From the NCBI RefSeq assembly GCF_900110465.1, contig NZ_FODV01000008.1, positions 1 to 64,000 on the forward strand: a stretch of DNA of 64,000 nucleotides, given 5' to 3'. Positions within the stretch are counted from its first letter, which is position 1. Each line of letters starts with the position of its first letter. The translations under genes were made by a program, and so were the position numbers. Positions 8,085 through 16,292 of the stretch are shown here, piece after piece. The notes under the pieces are model-generated. The model did not search any database, was not told where the DNA came from, and was given only the letters and a program-made list of their open reading frames with translations. The stretch comes from Halogranum amylolyticum. Lineage in GTDB: Archaea > Halobacteriota > Halobacteria > Halobacteriales > Haloferacaceae.

Positions 8085-8696
8085 TTAGCTGAAGTCCTCG
8101 ACGAAGCGGTCGGGGACGTAGCCGAGCACTGTCGTCGGCAGGGCGGCGACGAGTCGCTCGGCGACGACGACGAGCGGTTTCCGGAGCAGTACGTACGTCG
8201 CCGAGACGGCGATGGCGACGCCGACGGCGAGCTCGACCGGGCCATCGAAGACGACCATCGGCGGGACGGCGAAGACGGCGGCGAGCAGCAGATCCTCGGG
8301 CGCGCCGTCGTAGCGGATCCACCGCTTCGGCGGGAGCCACCGACCGCGGAAGTGGTCGTAGACGGCCCGCTCGGACGTCGCCTCCCACGGTTTCAGTTCG
8401 AGGCCGCCGCCGAAGGCGTCCATCACAGAGTGAGTCGCCGCCGCGAGCAGGAACAGCGCGAGCGACAGCGAGGCGACGGTCGGCACCGCGAACGCGAGGA
8501 CGGTCGCCGGCACCGCCGCCAGCGAGAAGTACACCGGGAAGTGCAGCGTCTTTCGGTGACCCGCATACAGGTCGAAGTCCGGGAACAGTCCGCCGAGTGC
8601 CGCGGCGGCGACCGGGACGATTCCGACGTCGGGCGCGACGAGAAACACGAGTGTGCCGAGCACGATCCCAGCGAGGGCGTGCGTGGTGGCCATCAT
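8085..8696 (-). CDS. Membrane-bound metal-dependent hydrolase (YdjM/DUF457 family)
   Basis: A 203-residue protein with four to five TM segments. The family's metal-binding residues appear as TTHALAG at the N-terminus, FPDFDLYAGHRKTLHFPVY (residues ~39-57), and ATHSVMDAFGGG (~87-98). The pattern H...D..H....H..S..D is what defines these inner-membrane hydrolases. The natural substrate is not established for the family. An adjacent ATG (8693) is an equally possible start. It converges with the sugar-porter gene and is divergent from the next membrane protein, so it is likely transcribed alone. Confidence 0.82.
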   Translation of the reverse strand: MMATTHALAGIVLGTLVFLVAPDVGIVPVAAAALGGLFPDFDLYAGHRKTLHFPVYFSLAAVPATVLAFAVPTVASLSLALFLLAAATHSVMDAFGGGLELKPWEATSERAVYDHFRGRWLPPKRWIRYDGAPEDLLLAAVFAVPPMVVFDGPVELAVGVAIAVSATYVLLRKPLVVVAERLVAALPTTVLGYVPDRFVEDFS

Positions 8697-8814
8697 CGGT
8701 GCCGGCTAGGCGAGCAGGTTACATATGGCTGTCGTGTCAGCCGGTGACACAGGCCGGGGCGGAGGCGAGCGCCGGCCGGATGCGCCCGACGGGCACTTAG
8801 GCCCCCCACACGAT

Positions 8815-9465
8815 ATGGACGGTATGGTCCTCCTTCGTCTCTCTCCGTGGACGACGCGGGCAGCGACCCGCAGTATGCAGGCCGCGATCGGCGGCATCCT
8901 CCTTGTGGGACTGTGGACCCGAAACATCGCCGTCGTCGTCAACGCCGTGTTGGCGCTAGCCGTGACGTTCCTCCCTGCGATCCTCGAGCGCGACTGGAAC
9001 CTCCCACTCGATGCAGGCCTAACGCTGTGGATCACGACCGCCGTCCTCCTCCACACCGTCGGAATGTTGGGGCTGTACGGCACCGTCTGGTGGTGGGACC
9101 ATCTGACCCACACCCTCTCGGCGACCATCGTCGCTGGCGTCGGCTACGCGACGGCACGGGCGATCGACGAACACACCGACGCCGTCGCCTTCCCGCCCCG
9201 ATTCTTGTTCGTCTACGTGATCCTCTTCACGCTCGCGCTCGGCGTGCTCTGGGAGGTGCTGGAGTTCGCCGTCCACGGATTGAGCGGCTATTTCGGCGTC
9301 GACGCCGTGCTCGTCCAGTACAGCCTCGAGGATACGATCGTCGACCTCGTCTTCGATCTCGTCGGTGCGATCCTCGTCGCCCTGTTCGGGACGACGACGC
9401 TCCGGTCGGTCGTCGACACGCTCACCACCCGTTTGGCCGGTGGGTCGTCCGACGAACTCCGGTGA
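8815..9465 (+). CDS. Multi-TM membrane protein (DUF2238-like)
   Basis: A 216-residue protein with about six hydrophobic segments, starting MDGMVLLRLSPW. A conserved-looking block WWWDHLTHTLSATIVAG and the later LWEVLEF..HG and SLEDTIVDLVFDLVGA resemble the DUF2238/YjdF-like membrane family, in which Asp, His and Glu residues lie within or next to helices. No activity is known for that family. The start at 8815 is preferred over an upstream in-frame GTG because the extension is a Gly/Arg-rich, poorly haloarchaeal segment and CACTTAGGC lies about 20 bp upstream. Function unknown. Confidence 0.68.
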   Translation: MDGMVLLRLSPWTTRAATRSMQAAIGGILLVGLWTRNIAVVVNAVLALAVTFLPAILERDWNLPLDAGLTLWITTAVLLHTVGMLGLYGTVWWWDHLTHTLSATIVAGVGYATARAIDEHTDAVAFPPRFLFVYVILFTLALGVLWEVLEFAVHGLSGYFGVDAVLVQYSLEDTIVDLVFDLVGAILVALFGTTTLRSVVDTLTTRLAGGSSDELR

Positions 9466-9503
9466 CCACTCGCCGACGGGCGACAACGCCGTCCAGTCGG
9501 GAC

Positions 9504-9514
9504 CTACCTTTTTG
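9504..9514 (+). promoter_or_regulatory. TATA-like box of the TrkA-type gene
   Basis: CTACCTTTTTG is centred 28 bp before the ATG at 9538, consistent with leaderless transcription and with choosing that ATG. Confidence 0.4.
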
Positions 9515-9537
9515 TGTCGGGTGACGTATGGTGTGGC

Positions 9538-10194
9538 ATGCGATTCGTTATCGTTGGCTACGGGCGGGTCGGTGCACGGACTGCCCGGATTCTCAAAGAG
9601 GAGGGTCACGAAGTCGTTCTCGTCGAGAACGTCCGTGACAAGGTCGAACGAGCCCAAAAGGCGGGTTTCGAGGTCGTCGAAGGCGACGGCAGCAACGAGT
9701 CGGTCCTCCAGAAAGCCGACCTCGACAGCGCCGACGCCATCGGCGGGCTGACCGGTGACCCCAACATCAACTTCGCGGCCTGCATGATCGGCAAGGAACA
9801 CGGCTGTCGGTCGGTACTCCGCATCGACGAGGACTACCGCAAGGAGATCTACGAGCAGTACGCCGAGGACGTCGACGAGATCATCTACCCCGAGCGACTC
9901 GGCGCGGCGGGGGCGAAGACCGCCCTCCTCGGCGGGAACTTCAACGCCATCGGTGAACTCACCGAGCGACTCCGGCTCTCGACGGTGACGATCCCCGATG
10001 GATCGCCGGTCGTCGGCCGGCGGGTCAACGACATCGACCTCCCGCAGTCGGCGCGCATCTACGCCCACGGCCGGGGTCGCGAGCCGATGACGATCCCGCT
10101 CCCCGGCACGCAGGTTGAGGCGGGCGATCAGGTCGCACTCCTCGTCGAACGGGACACCGTCGAGACGGTGCGGAAGACGCTACTGGGGGACTGA
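9538..10194 (+). CDS. trkA: TrkA family potassium uptake regulatory protein (RCK_N + RCK_C)
   Basis: A 218-residue soluble RCK protein. The N-terminal Rossmann domain opens with MRFVIVGYGRVGARTARIL, a GxGxxG NAD-binding loop, and carries an acidic ribose-binding Glu (VLVEN) after strand 2. The C-terminal ~75 residues (from LRLSTVTIPDG) form a TrkA_C domain with a VNDIDLP and LVERDTVETV pattern. TrkA proteins gate K+ transporters in response to NAD(H) or nucleotides. No Trk membrane subunit lies nearby, so its partner must be encoded elsewhere. Start choice follows the TATA-like box. Length matches the single-unit TrkA form. Confidence 0.88.
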   Translation: MRFVIVGYGRVGARTARILKEEGHEVVLVENVRDKVERAQKAGFEVVEGDGSNESVLQKADLDSADAIGGLTGDPNINFAACMIGKEHGCRSVLRIDEDYRKEIYEQYAEDVDEIIYPERLGAAGAKTALLGGNFNAIGELTERLRLSTVTIPDGSPVVGRRVNDIDLPQSARIYAHGRGREPMTIPLPGTQVEAGDQVALLVERDTVETVRKTLLGD

Positions 10195-10531
10195 GAGCGG
10201 CTGTCGTAGCGGGCGACACCCAATAGTCATCGGCTACTCCCGAGGTTCGATTTTCGCGGAGAGAACCGACGAGCGGCTACGATCACCTCTGTGAGCAGCC
10301 GAAGGGAGAGAAACCGACACGACAGGCCGTCTCGGGGGAACGGACGGGGCTGACGTGCCGGCCAGATGTCGAACGGGTGGGGGGTGTGCCCGGGCGCGCA
10401 GGGTGAGAGGATGGGAACTGAGGCCGTCAACGCGCGCCCACCTGAGGCGTGTTCGGGATTCCTCTTAAATCCGCGTCAGACGCTCGACCGACAGACGGAA
10501 GCTACTTTTCACAGGAGTGTGTGTGGAGACT
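10195..10531. other. Intergenic region, no supported gene
   Basis: About 340 bp of GC-rich sequence with scattered short inverted repeats. I compared it by eye with SRP RNA and RNase P RNA signatures and did not find the conserved blocks. CTACTTTTCA at 10502-10511 is centred 25 bp before the next ATG and is a likely TATA-like box. TTAAAT at 10464-10469 is a weaker second candidate. Confidence 0.4.
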
Positions 10532-11389
10532 ATGCACGGCATCGGTCCACCGCTCGTCACTCCGTTCACCGAGACAGGCGACGTCGACGACGACGCCCTG
10601 CGAGAGCTGGTCCACTGGGTCGAAGCGCGCGGCGTCGACTTCCTCGTCCCCTGTGGGTCGACCAGCGAGGCAGAGTTGATGACGACGGAGGAGCGCGCTC
10701 GTGTCGTCGAGATCGTCGTCGAGGAGGCCTCGGTCCCGGTGCTCGCCGGGACGGGTCACCCCGGTCTGCGCGAGACGCTCCAGCAGACGGCGCGGGCCGC
10801 CGAGGCCGGCGCCGACGCGGCGCTCGTCGTCACCCCCTTCTACTTCCCGCACGACGACGCCGCGATGGAGGCCTACTACGAGAGCGTCGCCGACGAGTCG
10901 GAGATACCCGTCTACCTCTACAGCGTCCCCATGTTCACCGACGTCGCACTCGACCCCGACGTCGCCGGGCGACTCGCCGCTCACGAGAACGTCCACGGGA
11001 TGAAAGACTCCAGCGGCGACGTCGAGGCGTTCGTCCGCACCCACCGCCGCGTCGACGACGAGTTCGACCTCCTCGTCGGTAGCGGCGGCGTGCTCGCCAG
11101 TGCTCTCGACGCCGGGGCGGCCGGCGGCGTACTTGCGCTCGCGAACGTCGCCCCCGAGGCAACGGTCGAAGTGTACGACCGACACCGCGAGGGCGACCGG
11201 CAGGGCGCACGCGGGTTGAGTGCCGACCTCGTCGAGTTGAACCGTGCCGTCACCACGCGGTTCGGCATCCCGGGGCTGAAGGCGGCGATGCGAGCGCGCG
11301 GCGCACCGGCGGGCTACGCGCGGAGTCCACACCGACCGGTCGACGACGCGGCGCTCGACGAACTCGAGTCGCTCGTCGCCGAGCTCTGA
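10532..11389 (+). CDS. Dihydrodipicolinate synthase / KDG aldolase superfamily lyase
   Basis: A 285-residue class I aldolase with a TIM-barrel fold. K158 in HGMKDSSGD is the Schiff-base lysine and Y130 in LYSVP is the conserved tyrosine. The phosphate/pyruvate-binding loop reads CGSTSE in place of the usual GTTGE. The Arg of DHDPS that binds the aspartate-semialdehyde carboxylate (in the PxRT segment) is absent: the sequence is SVPMFTDV. That argues against true dihydrodipicolinate synthase and for a 2-keto-3-deoxy sugar acid aldolase or related lyase. Length is normal. The ATG at 10532 is preferred over an upstream in-frame GTG from TATA spacing. Confidence 0.83.
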   Translation: MHGIGPPLVTPFTETGDVDDDALRELVHWVEARGVDFLVPCGSTSEAELMTTEERARVVEIVVEEASVPVLAGTGHPGLRETLQQTARAAEAGADAALVVTPFYFPHDDAAMEAYYESVADESEIPVYLYSVPMFTDVALDPDVAGRLAAHENVHGMKDSSGDVEAFVRTHRRVDDEFDLLVGSGGVLASALDAGAAGGVLALANVAPEATVEVYDRHREGDRQGARGLSADLVELNRAVTTRFGIPGLKAAMRARGAPAGYARSPHRPVDDAALDELESLVAEL

Positions 11390-11407
11390 ACTTTCGCCGA
11401 CGGTAAC

Positions 11408-12097
11408 TCACACTATCGTTGCCCGCGTCGCCGTCGCCTTGAACGAGGCGACGACGTCGTCGCCGACGGCGATTCCGAGGCGATCGACGCTCTCGACCGT
11501 CACCAGCGCCGCCAGCGGCGACGCCGTCTCGACGTCGAGCGCGACGCGCACGACGGCCGCCCCGGCGTCCAGTCCGACGACGGTCCCCGCGAGACGGTTG
11601 CGGGCGCTCGTCGCGCCGCCGGAGGGGGCCTCATCGGGGGCGTGCAGCGTCACCGCGTCGGCGCGGACGCTCACCTGCACCGTCGCCCCCGCCGTCGCGT
11701 CCTTGTCGACCAGCGCGCGGAGCGTCCCGGCTTCCGTCTCGACGAGCGCGAGTTCGCCCGTCCGTTCGGTCACCTCGCCCTCGAACACCGTCTCGTCGAC
11801 GCCCGCGGTCCCCGCCAGCGTTGTCCGCAGGCGGTCGAACCGCGCCAGCAGTTCGTCGCCGTCGTCCGTCAACTGGCTTCCGCCCCCGCCCGCCCCGCCG
11901 CGCCGACGGTCGACCAGCGATCCGAACGCCGACTCCAGCCGCTCGAGTCGCGTCAGCGCTCGCGACCGCGAGCGACCCAGTTCGTTCGCCGCGGCGCTGA
12001 CCGACCCGTGGGTGGCGATCGCCCGCAGGAGGGCCGCGTCGTCGGCTCCGAACGAGACGTCGTCTGCGTGTAGCTGTGCCTCGACCCCAGCGTCCAT
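11408..12097 (-). CDS. ModE-like molybdate-responsive regulator (HTH + TOBE domain)
   Basis: A 229-residue protein. The N-terminal winged helix (residues ~10-75) contains LLRAIATHGSVSAAANELGRSRSRALTRLERLE, typical of the ModE/LysR-type HTH. After a Gly-rich hinge (RRGGAGGGGS) come a helical linker and about 120 residues of beta-rich TOBE-like sequence, the oxyanion-binding fold of ModE. It should repress or activate molybdate/tungstate uptake genes when the anion is bound. It is transcribed divergently from modB across a 142-bp gap that would hold the shared operator. The ATG at 12097 is chosen because the upstream extension is not conserved-looking. Confidence 0.85.
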   Translation of the reverse strand: MDAGVEAQLHADDVSFGADDAALLRAIATHGSVSAAANELGRSRSRALTRLERLESAFGSLVDRRRGGAGGGGSQLTDDGDELLARFDRLRTTLAGTAGVDETVFEGEVTERTGELALVETEAGTLRALVDKDATAGATVQVSVRADAVTLHAPDEAPSGGATSARNRLAGTVVGLDAGAAVVRVALDVETASPLAALVTVESVDRLGIAVGDDVVASFKATATRATIV

Positions 12098-12239
12098 AGT
12101 ACAGACGGCGGGTGGAGCGACCAAAACGGTTCGCACTCCGCCCCAGTCGGACTGCGAAGCCGACCGCGGCGACGCCGGCGGCTCGACGCGACCCCGGAGC
12201 GAAACGGGTTTCAGCCGCCGTCACGACCGACTCACTCGA

Positions 12240-13355
12240 ATGAGTACGACGACCGGCGGCTCGTCGGCGGCGGTCGACGGCACGTTCGGCCGCGGCGCGG
12301 TCGTCCTCGCCGTCGTGACCGTACAGGCCGTCGCGTTCGCGGCCGCCGTCACCGTCGAGCGACCGACGCTGTACGCACTGTTCGCGCTCGGTAGCGCCGC
12401 CGCGCTCGTCGCCGCCTCGGGGGGTGGCTGGCGGGGCGTCGCGGCCGCACTCGTCGGCAGCCTCGCACTGGCGGGCGTGCTCTGGTTCGTCGGCAGCCGC
12501 TGGATGCTGGTGTTGACACCGCCGCTTCTCACGCTCGCCGTCGGGCTCGGCGGCGACGGCGACCAGTGGGCCGGCGTCGCCGCGGCGACGCTCGGCACGG
12601 TGCTCCTCGTCGCACTCGGGCTGCCGCTGGCGCTCTTCTTCGTCCAGCAGGACGTCGCACTCGTCGCCGAGGCGGCGGCGGACCCCGAGGTCCACCGGAT
12701 GCTCGTCCTGTCGGTGTACGCCCCGCTGCTGGCGGCGCTGGCGGCGCTCGTCTGTGGCGTCCCGCTCGCGTACCTGCTCCGAGAGGGGTTCCCCGGCCAG
12801 TCCGCTGTCGAGAGCCTCGTCGACCTCCCACTCGTCGTCCCGCACTCCGTGGCCGGCCTCGTCGTCCTGTTCGGCTTCGGCCGCGGGGCGGCGTTCCCCG
12901 AGATGCGCGTGCTCGGCACGCTGACGGGGATGGTGCTCGCGCTGACGTTCGTCAGCGCGCCGTTCGCCGTCAACGCCGCCCGCGAGGCGTTCGAGACAGT
13001 CGACCGCCGACTGGAGTTCGCCGCCCGCGCCCACGGGGCGAGTCGGTTCTCGTCGTTCCTCCGGGTGACGCTCCCGCTGTCGGCACGCGGGATCGTGACC
13101 GGTGGCGTGATGGCGTGGGCACGCGCCGTCTCGGAGTTCGGCGCCGTCGCCGTCGTCGCCTACACGGTGCAGTACGTCTCGCCGCTCACTCTCCGGGAGA
13201 CGACGGCCCAGCACGCTCCCGTCTACATCTTCAACACCTACACCAGCCAGGGACTGCCCGAGAGCGGGGCGGTGGCGACCCTGCTGCTCGGCCTCTCGGC
13301 GGGCATCTTCCTGCTCGTGCGGTGGCTCGCCTTCGACGACGGAGGTGCGCCGTGA
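12240..13355 (+). CDS. modB: Molybdate/tungstate ABC transporter permease with N-terminal extension
   Basis: A 371-residue permease. The core (from residue ~150) carries the EAA loop AARAHGASRFSSFLRVTLPLSARGI that contacts the ATPase. The segment VVPHSVAGLVVLFGFGRGA is typical of ModB/CysT/WtpB permeases. Usual members are 220-280 residues; this one has about 110 extra N-terminal residues forming roughly four more hydrophobic segments. The stop overlaps the GTG start of the ATPase gene, so the two are one operon. No substrate-binding ModA/WtpA gene is adjacent. Molybdate or tungstate specificity is inferred from the divergent ModE-like gene and the adjacent MOT1 gene; sulfate cannot be excluded. 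Confidence 0.85.
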   Translation: MSTTTGGSSAAVDGTFGRGAVVLAVVTVQAVAFAAAVTVERPTLYALFALGSAAALVAASGGGWRGVAAALVGSLALAGVLWFVGSRWMLVLTPPLLTLAVGLGGDGDQWAGVAAATLGTVLLVALGLPLALFFVQQDVALVAEAAADPEVHRMLVLSVYAPLLAALAALVCGVPLAYLLREGFPGQSAVESLVDLPLVVPHSVAGLVVLFGFGRGAAFPEMRVLGTLTGMVLALTFVSAPFAVNAAREAFETVDRRLEFAARAHGASRFSSFLRVTLPLSARGIVTGGVMAWARAVSEFGAVAVVAYTVQYVSPLTLRETTAQHAPVYIFNTYTSQGLPESGAVATLLLGLSAGIFLLVRWLAFDDGGAP

Positions 13356-14350
13356 ATCCCGGACGACTCGACGTCGACGTCCGCGCGCGGTTCACTGCCG
13401 ACGGCACCGATCCGTTCGTCGTCGACGCGGCGCTCTCGGTCGCAGAGGGAGAGACGCTCGTCGTCCTCGGCCCGAGCGGCAGCGGTAAGAGCCTCCTCCT
13501 CGAGACAATCGCCGGCTTCCACGCCCACGAGGGGGCCGTCGTCCACGACGGTCGCGACCTGACCGACACACCACCCGAAAAGCGAGAGTTCGGCTTCGTC
13601 TTCCAGGACTACGCGCTCTTTCCGCATCTGACCGTCCGCGAGAACGTCGACTTCGGCAGCCGTTACCACGCCGGGACGGCCGACCCCGACGACCTGCTTG
13701 CGGAACTCGGCGTCGCCGACCTCGCCGACCGGACGCCGACGACACTCTCCGGCGGCGAACGACAGCGCGTCGCGCTCGCTCGCTCGCTGGCCATCCACCC
13801 CACGGCGCTGCTGCTCGACGAACCGCTCTCGGCGCTGGACGTGCCGACGCGACAGGCGCTGCGGGCCGACCTGCTCGACCTGCTCGACGGCGTGACGGCG
13901 CTCTACGTCACCCACAACCGGTCGACCGCCCGCGCGCTCGGGGACCGCGTCGCCGTGATGCACGACGGCGAACTCCTCCAGATCGGCACGTCCGAGGAGG
14001 TGTTCGAGTCACCCGCTTCGCCGTTCGTCGCGCGCTTCACCGGCGCGAACGTGCTCCCGGCGACCGTCTGGTCGACCGGCGACACCGCCGCCGGCGACCG
14101 TGGGAGTGCGGCGTCGTCGGTCGCGATCCGCCCGGAACATCTCGTCCTCGACCCCGCGACCCCCGACTGCGAAGCGACCGTCGAACGCGTCGTCCGCGAG
14201 GACGCCGCGTTTCGCGTGTCGCTCTCGAGTGCGACCCGGACCCGCAGCGAGCGAGTCGCGTTCGACGCGTTCTGCGACGACCCGCCGGCCGTCGGCGACA
14301 CGGTCGGCGTCGGTGTGCCGACCGAACACGTCACCCGCTTCCGGGAGTAA
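13352..14350 (+). CDS. modC: Molybdate/tungstate ABC transporter ATP-binding protein
   Basis: A 332-residue ABC ATPase. Motifs in order: Walker A GPSGSGKS (residues ~40-47), Q-loop FVFQDYALFPHLTV, signature LSGGERQRVALARSL, Walker B ALLLDEPLSALD, and switch His in YVTHN. The C-terminal ~100 residues (VAIRPEHLVLD onward) form a TOBE-like domain that often senses the transported oxyanion. It energises the ModB permease. The GTG start overlaps the modB stop in GTGA, showing translational coupling. The missing gene of the usual trio is the binding protein. Confidence 0.9.
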   Translation: MNPGRLDVDVRARFTADGTDPFVVDAALSVAEGETLVVLGPSGSGKSLLLETIAGFHAHEGAVVHDGRDLTDTPPEKREFGFVFQDYALFPHLTVRENVDFGSRYHAGTADPDDLLAELGVADLADRTPTTLSGGERQRVALARSLAIHPTALLLDEPLSALDVPTRQALRADLLDLLDGVTALYVTHNRSTARALGDRVAVMHDGELLQIGTSEEVFESPASPFVARFTGANVLPATVWSTGDTAAGDRGSAASSVAIRPEHLVLDPATPDCEATVERVVREDAAFRVSLSSATRTRSERVAFDAFCDDPPAVGDTVGVGVPTEHVTRFRE

Positions 14351-14436
14351 CCAAATAAAGTTACATCACACGGAGACGGACACTCGATTCGGTTGCTGAC
14401 AAGGTTGATGTGAACCGGCGTCGAAGGGCGGCACAC

Positions 14437-15519
14437 ATGGCGATTTCGGTGGGAGGATACGGCGACCGGGAGCTGCAGTTCTCCGTCGACGAGCTGACCG
14501 GCGCGCTGGGAGATTCGGTTACGGTGCTCCCGCTGGTCGTCGCGCTCGGGGCGCTGACGCCGGTGTCGCTCCCGCACGTGCTGCTCCTGTTCGGCGTCTT
14601 CCAGATCGTGTGGGGGGTCGTCTACGGGCTGCCGCTGTCGGTCGAACCGATGAAGGCGCTCGTCGGGTTGACCGTCGCCGGCGCTATCTCCTATCCGGAA
14701 CTCGCCGCCGCCGGGTTGTTGGCGGGCGGCGTGCTCCTCCTCACCGGAACGATTGGGGTGCTCTCCCGCATCGAGCGGTACGTCGGAACGCCCGTCGTCC
14801 GGGGCGTGCAGTTGGCCGTCGCGTTACTGCTCGCGCAGGCCGGTCTCGAACTCGGCGTCGGCGACCCGGCGCTCGCCGTGCTGGCCCTCCTCCTGACGCT
14901 CGCCGTCGCCGCCCTCGGCTACCGACGGTCGGCGACGCTCGTCGTCCTCGGCGTCGGCGTCGTGCTGGCCGCCGTCTCCGCCGGCATCCCCGCTCCCTCG
15001 CTGCCGTCGCCGACGCTGTTCCCCGCTGGCGCACCGCGACTCTCCACGGCAGCGGTCGAGGCATCGCTGGGCCAACTCGCCATGACCGTCGGCAACGCCG
15101 CCGTCGCCACCTCGCTGCTCTGTGCGGACCTGTTCGACACCGACGTGGAATCCGACGACCTCGCGACGAGCATGGGATCGATGAGCCTCCTCTCGGTGCC
15201 GCTCGGCGGCCTCCCGATGTGTCACGGCAGCGGCGGGCTCGCCGGGAAGTACGCCTTCGGTGCGCGGACCGGCGGCGCGAACCTGATCCTCGGCGCGCTC
15301 TACCTCCTCGCCGCGCTCGTGGCAGGACTCGTGACAGCGTTCCCGCTGGCGGTGCTCGGCGTCCTCCTCGTCGTCGTCGCGGTCCAGCTGGCCCGGAGTG
15401 CGACGGAGACGACGTCGCTCCCGCTGACCGTCGCGGTGGGTCTGACGGGGCTGCTCGTGAACGTCGGCGTGGCGTTCGTCGGCGGCGTCGTCGTCCACCA
15501 GCTGGTCTCGCGGCGGTGA
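14437..15519 (+). CDS. MOT1-type molybdate transporter (putative sulfate/molybdate transporter)
   Basis: A 360-residue protein with about ten TM segments. The two MOT1 signatures are present: an N-terminal FSVDELTGALGDSVTVLPLV and, near residues 215-275, TVGNAAVATSLLCADLF followed by LLSVPLGGLPMCHGSGGLAGKYAFGARTGG (recognised by its P-x-C-H-G-x-G-G-L core). MOT1 proteins import molybdate with high affinity and are distantly related to SulP carriers but lack the STAS domain, as here. It follows modBC by under 90 bp on the same strand, so it may share regulation by the ModE-like protein. An in-frame GTG nine codons upstream is an alternative start. Confidence 0.85.
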   Translation: MAISVGGYGDRELQFSVDELTGALGDSVTVLPLVVALGALTPVSLPHVLLLFGVFQIVWGVVYGLPLSVEPMKALVGLTVAGAISYPELAAAGLLAGGVLLLTGTIGVLSRIERYVGTPVVRGVQLAVALLLAQAGLELGVGDPALAVLALLLTLAVAALGYRRSATLVVLGVGVVLAAVSAGIPAPSLPSPTLFPAGAPRLSTAAVEASLGQLAMTVGNAAVATSLLCADLFDTDVESDDLATSMGSMSLLSVPLGGLPMCHGSGGLAGKYAFGARTGGANLILGALYLLAALVAGLVTAFPLAVLGVLLVVVAVQLARSATETTSLPLTVAVGLTGLLVNVGVAFVGGVVVHQLVSRR

Positions 15520-15595
15520 CCCGGACACGACGTGGGCGACGTCGAGACCGACGGCGACCGGTAACTGTCTTGTGGGTCGCGAGCGACGGTCGCGT

Positions 15596-15694
15596 ATGAG
15601 CTGGGCCGATCTGTTCGACCGCGCCGCCGACTACGACGTCGACGAAACGGCCGTCGTCGACGCGCTGGAGGAGCACCGCGATGCCAGAGACTGA
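15596..15694 (+). CDS. 32-residue microprotein gene overlapping a PIN-like gene
   Basis: An ATG-started frame of 32 codons encoding MSWADLFDRAADYDVDETA and then a short helix (VVDALEEHRDARD). It is acidic and helical, with an N-terminal Trp-Ala-Asp-Leu-Phe motif. It overlaps the start of the next gene by 14 bp in another frame, which suggests coupling. The composition is typical of haloarchaeal coding sequence. No family name is assigned. It could be an antitoxin-like partner of the PIN-like protein or a small leader peptide; both are inference. Confidence 0.55.
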   Translation: MSWADLFDRAADYDVDETAVVDALEEHRDARD

Positions 15695-16157
15695 ACCGAG
15701 TCCCGCCCGCGTCGTCGCCGACGCCGACGTTCTCGCCGCGGATCTGTTCGTCGACGGCGACGCCCGCCGGGCGCTCGACCTCGTCCGCCAGCACTCGTGG
15801 CTGACGCTCGTCGCCAGTGACGCGCTGCTCGACGACGCCGCGGCAGTTATCGAAACGCTCGGCGACGCCGGCCTCGCGAGCGACTGGCGCGAGGAGATCG
15901 AGGAACTTCGCGACCCGGTCGACCACCCCGACGGCGACCACCCCGGCCTCGCCTCTGCCTACCGGGGCGGCGCGATGCATCTCCTCTCGTTCGACGAGCG
16001 CCTCGGGAGCGTCCAGGCCGGCGCGAACCTCAAGGGTCGCGTTCCGCTGAGTATCCGCCATCCGAAGGCGTTTGCCACGCTGTTCGACGCCGAGAGCCTG
16101 TACCGGGAGGTCGTCGGCGGCGACTATCCGGGGCCAGACAGAGACCCGCGGATGTAG
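15681..16157 (+). CDS. PIN-like domain protein (haloarchaeal)
   Basis: A 158-residue acidic protein. It begins with ARVVADADVLAADLFVDGDARRAL, which fits the first strand and helix of a PIN nuclease with the metal-binding Asp pair. A later LLSFDERLGS resembles the PIN 'TxDxxL' region carrying a third acidic residue. Residues HPDGDHPGLASAYRGGAMHLLS lie before it. PIN proteins are Mg-dependent RNases, often toxins or rRNA-processing enzymes. The gene is preceded by and overlaps a 32-codon gene. The nuclease role is inferred from fold-like motifs only; the family is otherwise uncharacterised. Confidence 0.65.
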   Translation: MPETEPSPARVVADADVLAADLFVDGDARRALDLVRQHSWLTLVASDALLDDAAAVIETLGDAGLASDWREEIEELRDPVDHPDGDHPGLASAYRGGAMHLLSFDERLGSVQAGANLKGRVPLSIRHPKAFATLFDAESLYREVVGGDYPGPDRDPRM

Positions 16158-16292
16158 TTGGAGCAGTCGCTGCACTTATCTATCGAGATCTGCCTCACTG
16201 ACGTTCGGCGAACTCCCGAAAATCGGAGACTGTCGACGTGGGCTTCGCTAGCGCTCGGCAAACAACCGCGAACGCTTCGCGTCCGGCGAGGT

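Noticed and set aside
10195..10531. SRP RNA or other stable RNA
   Set aside because: GAGCAGCCGAAGGGAG looks superficially like the SRP Alu/S-domain core, but the GGAAGG loop context is wrong and no flanking helices pair.
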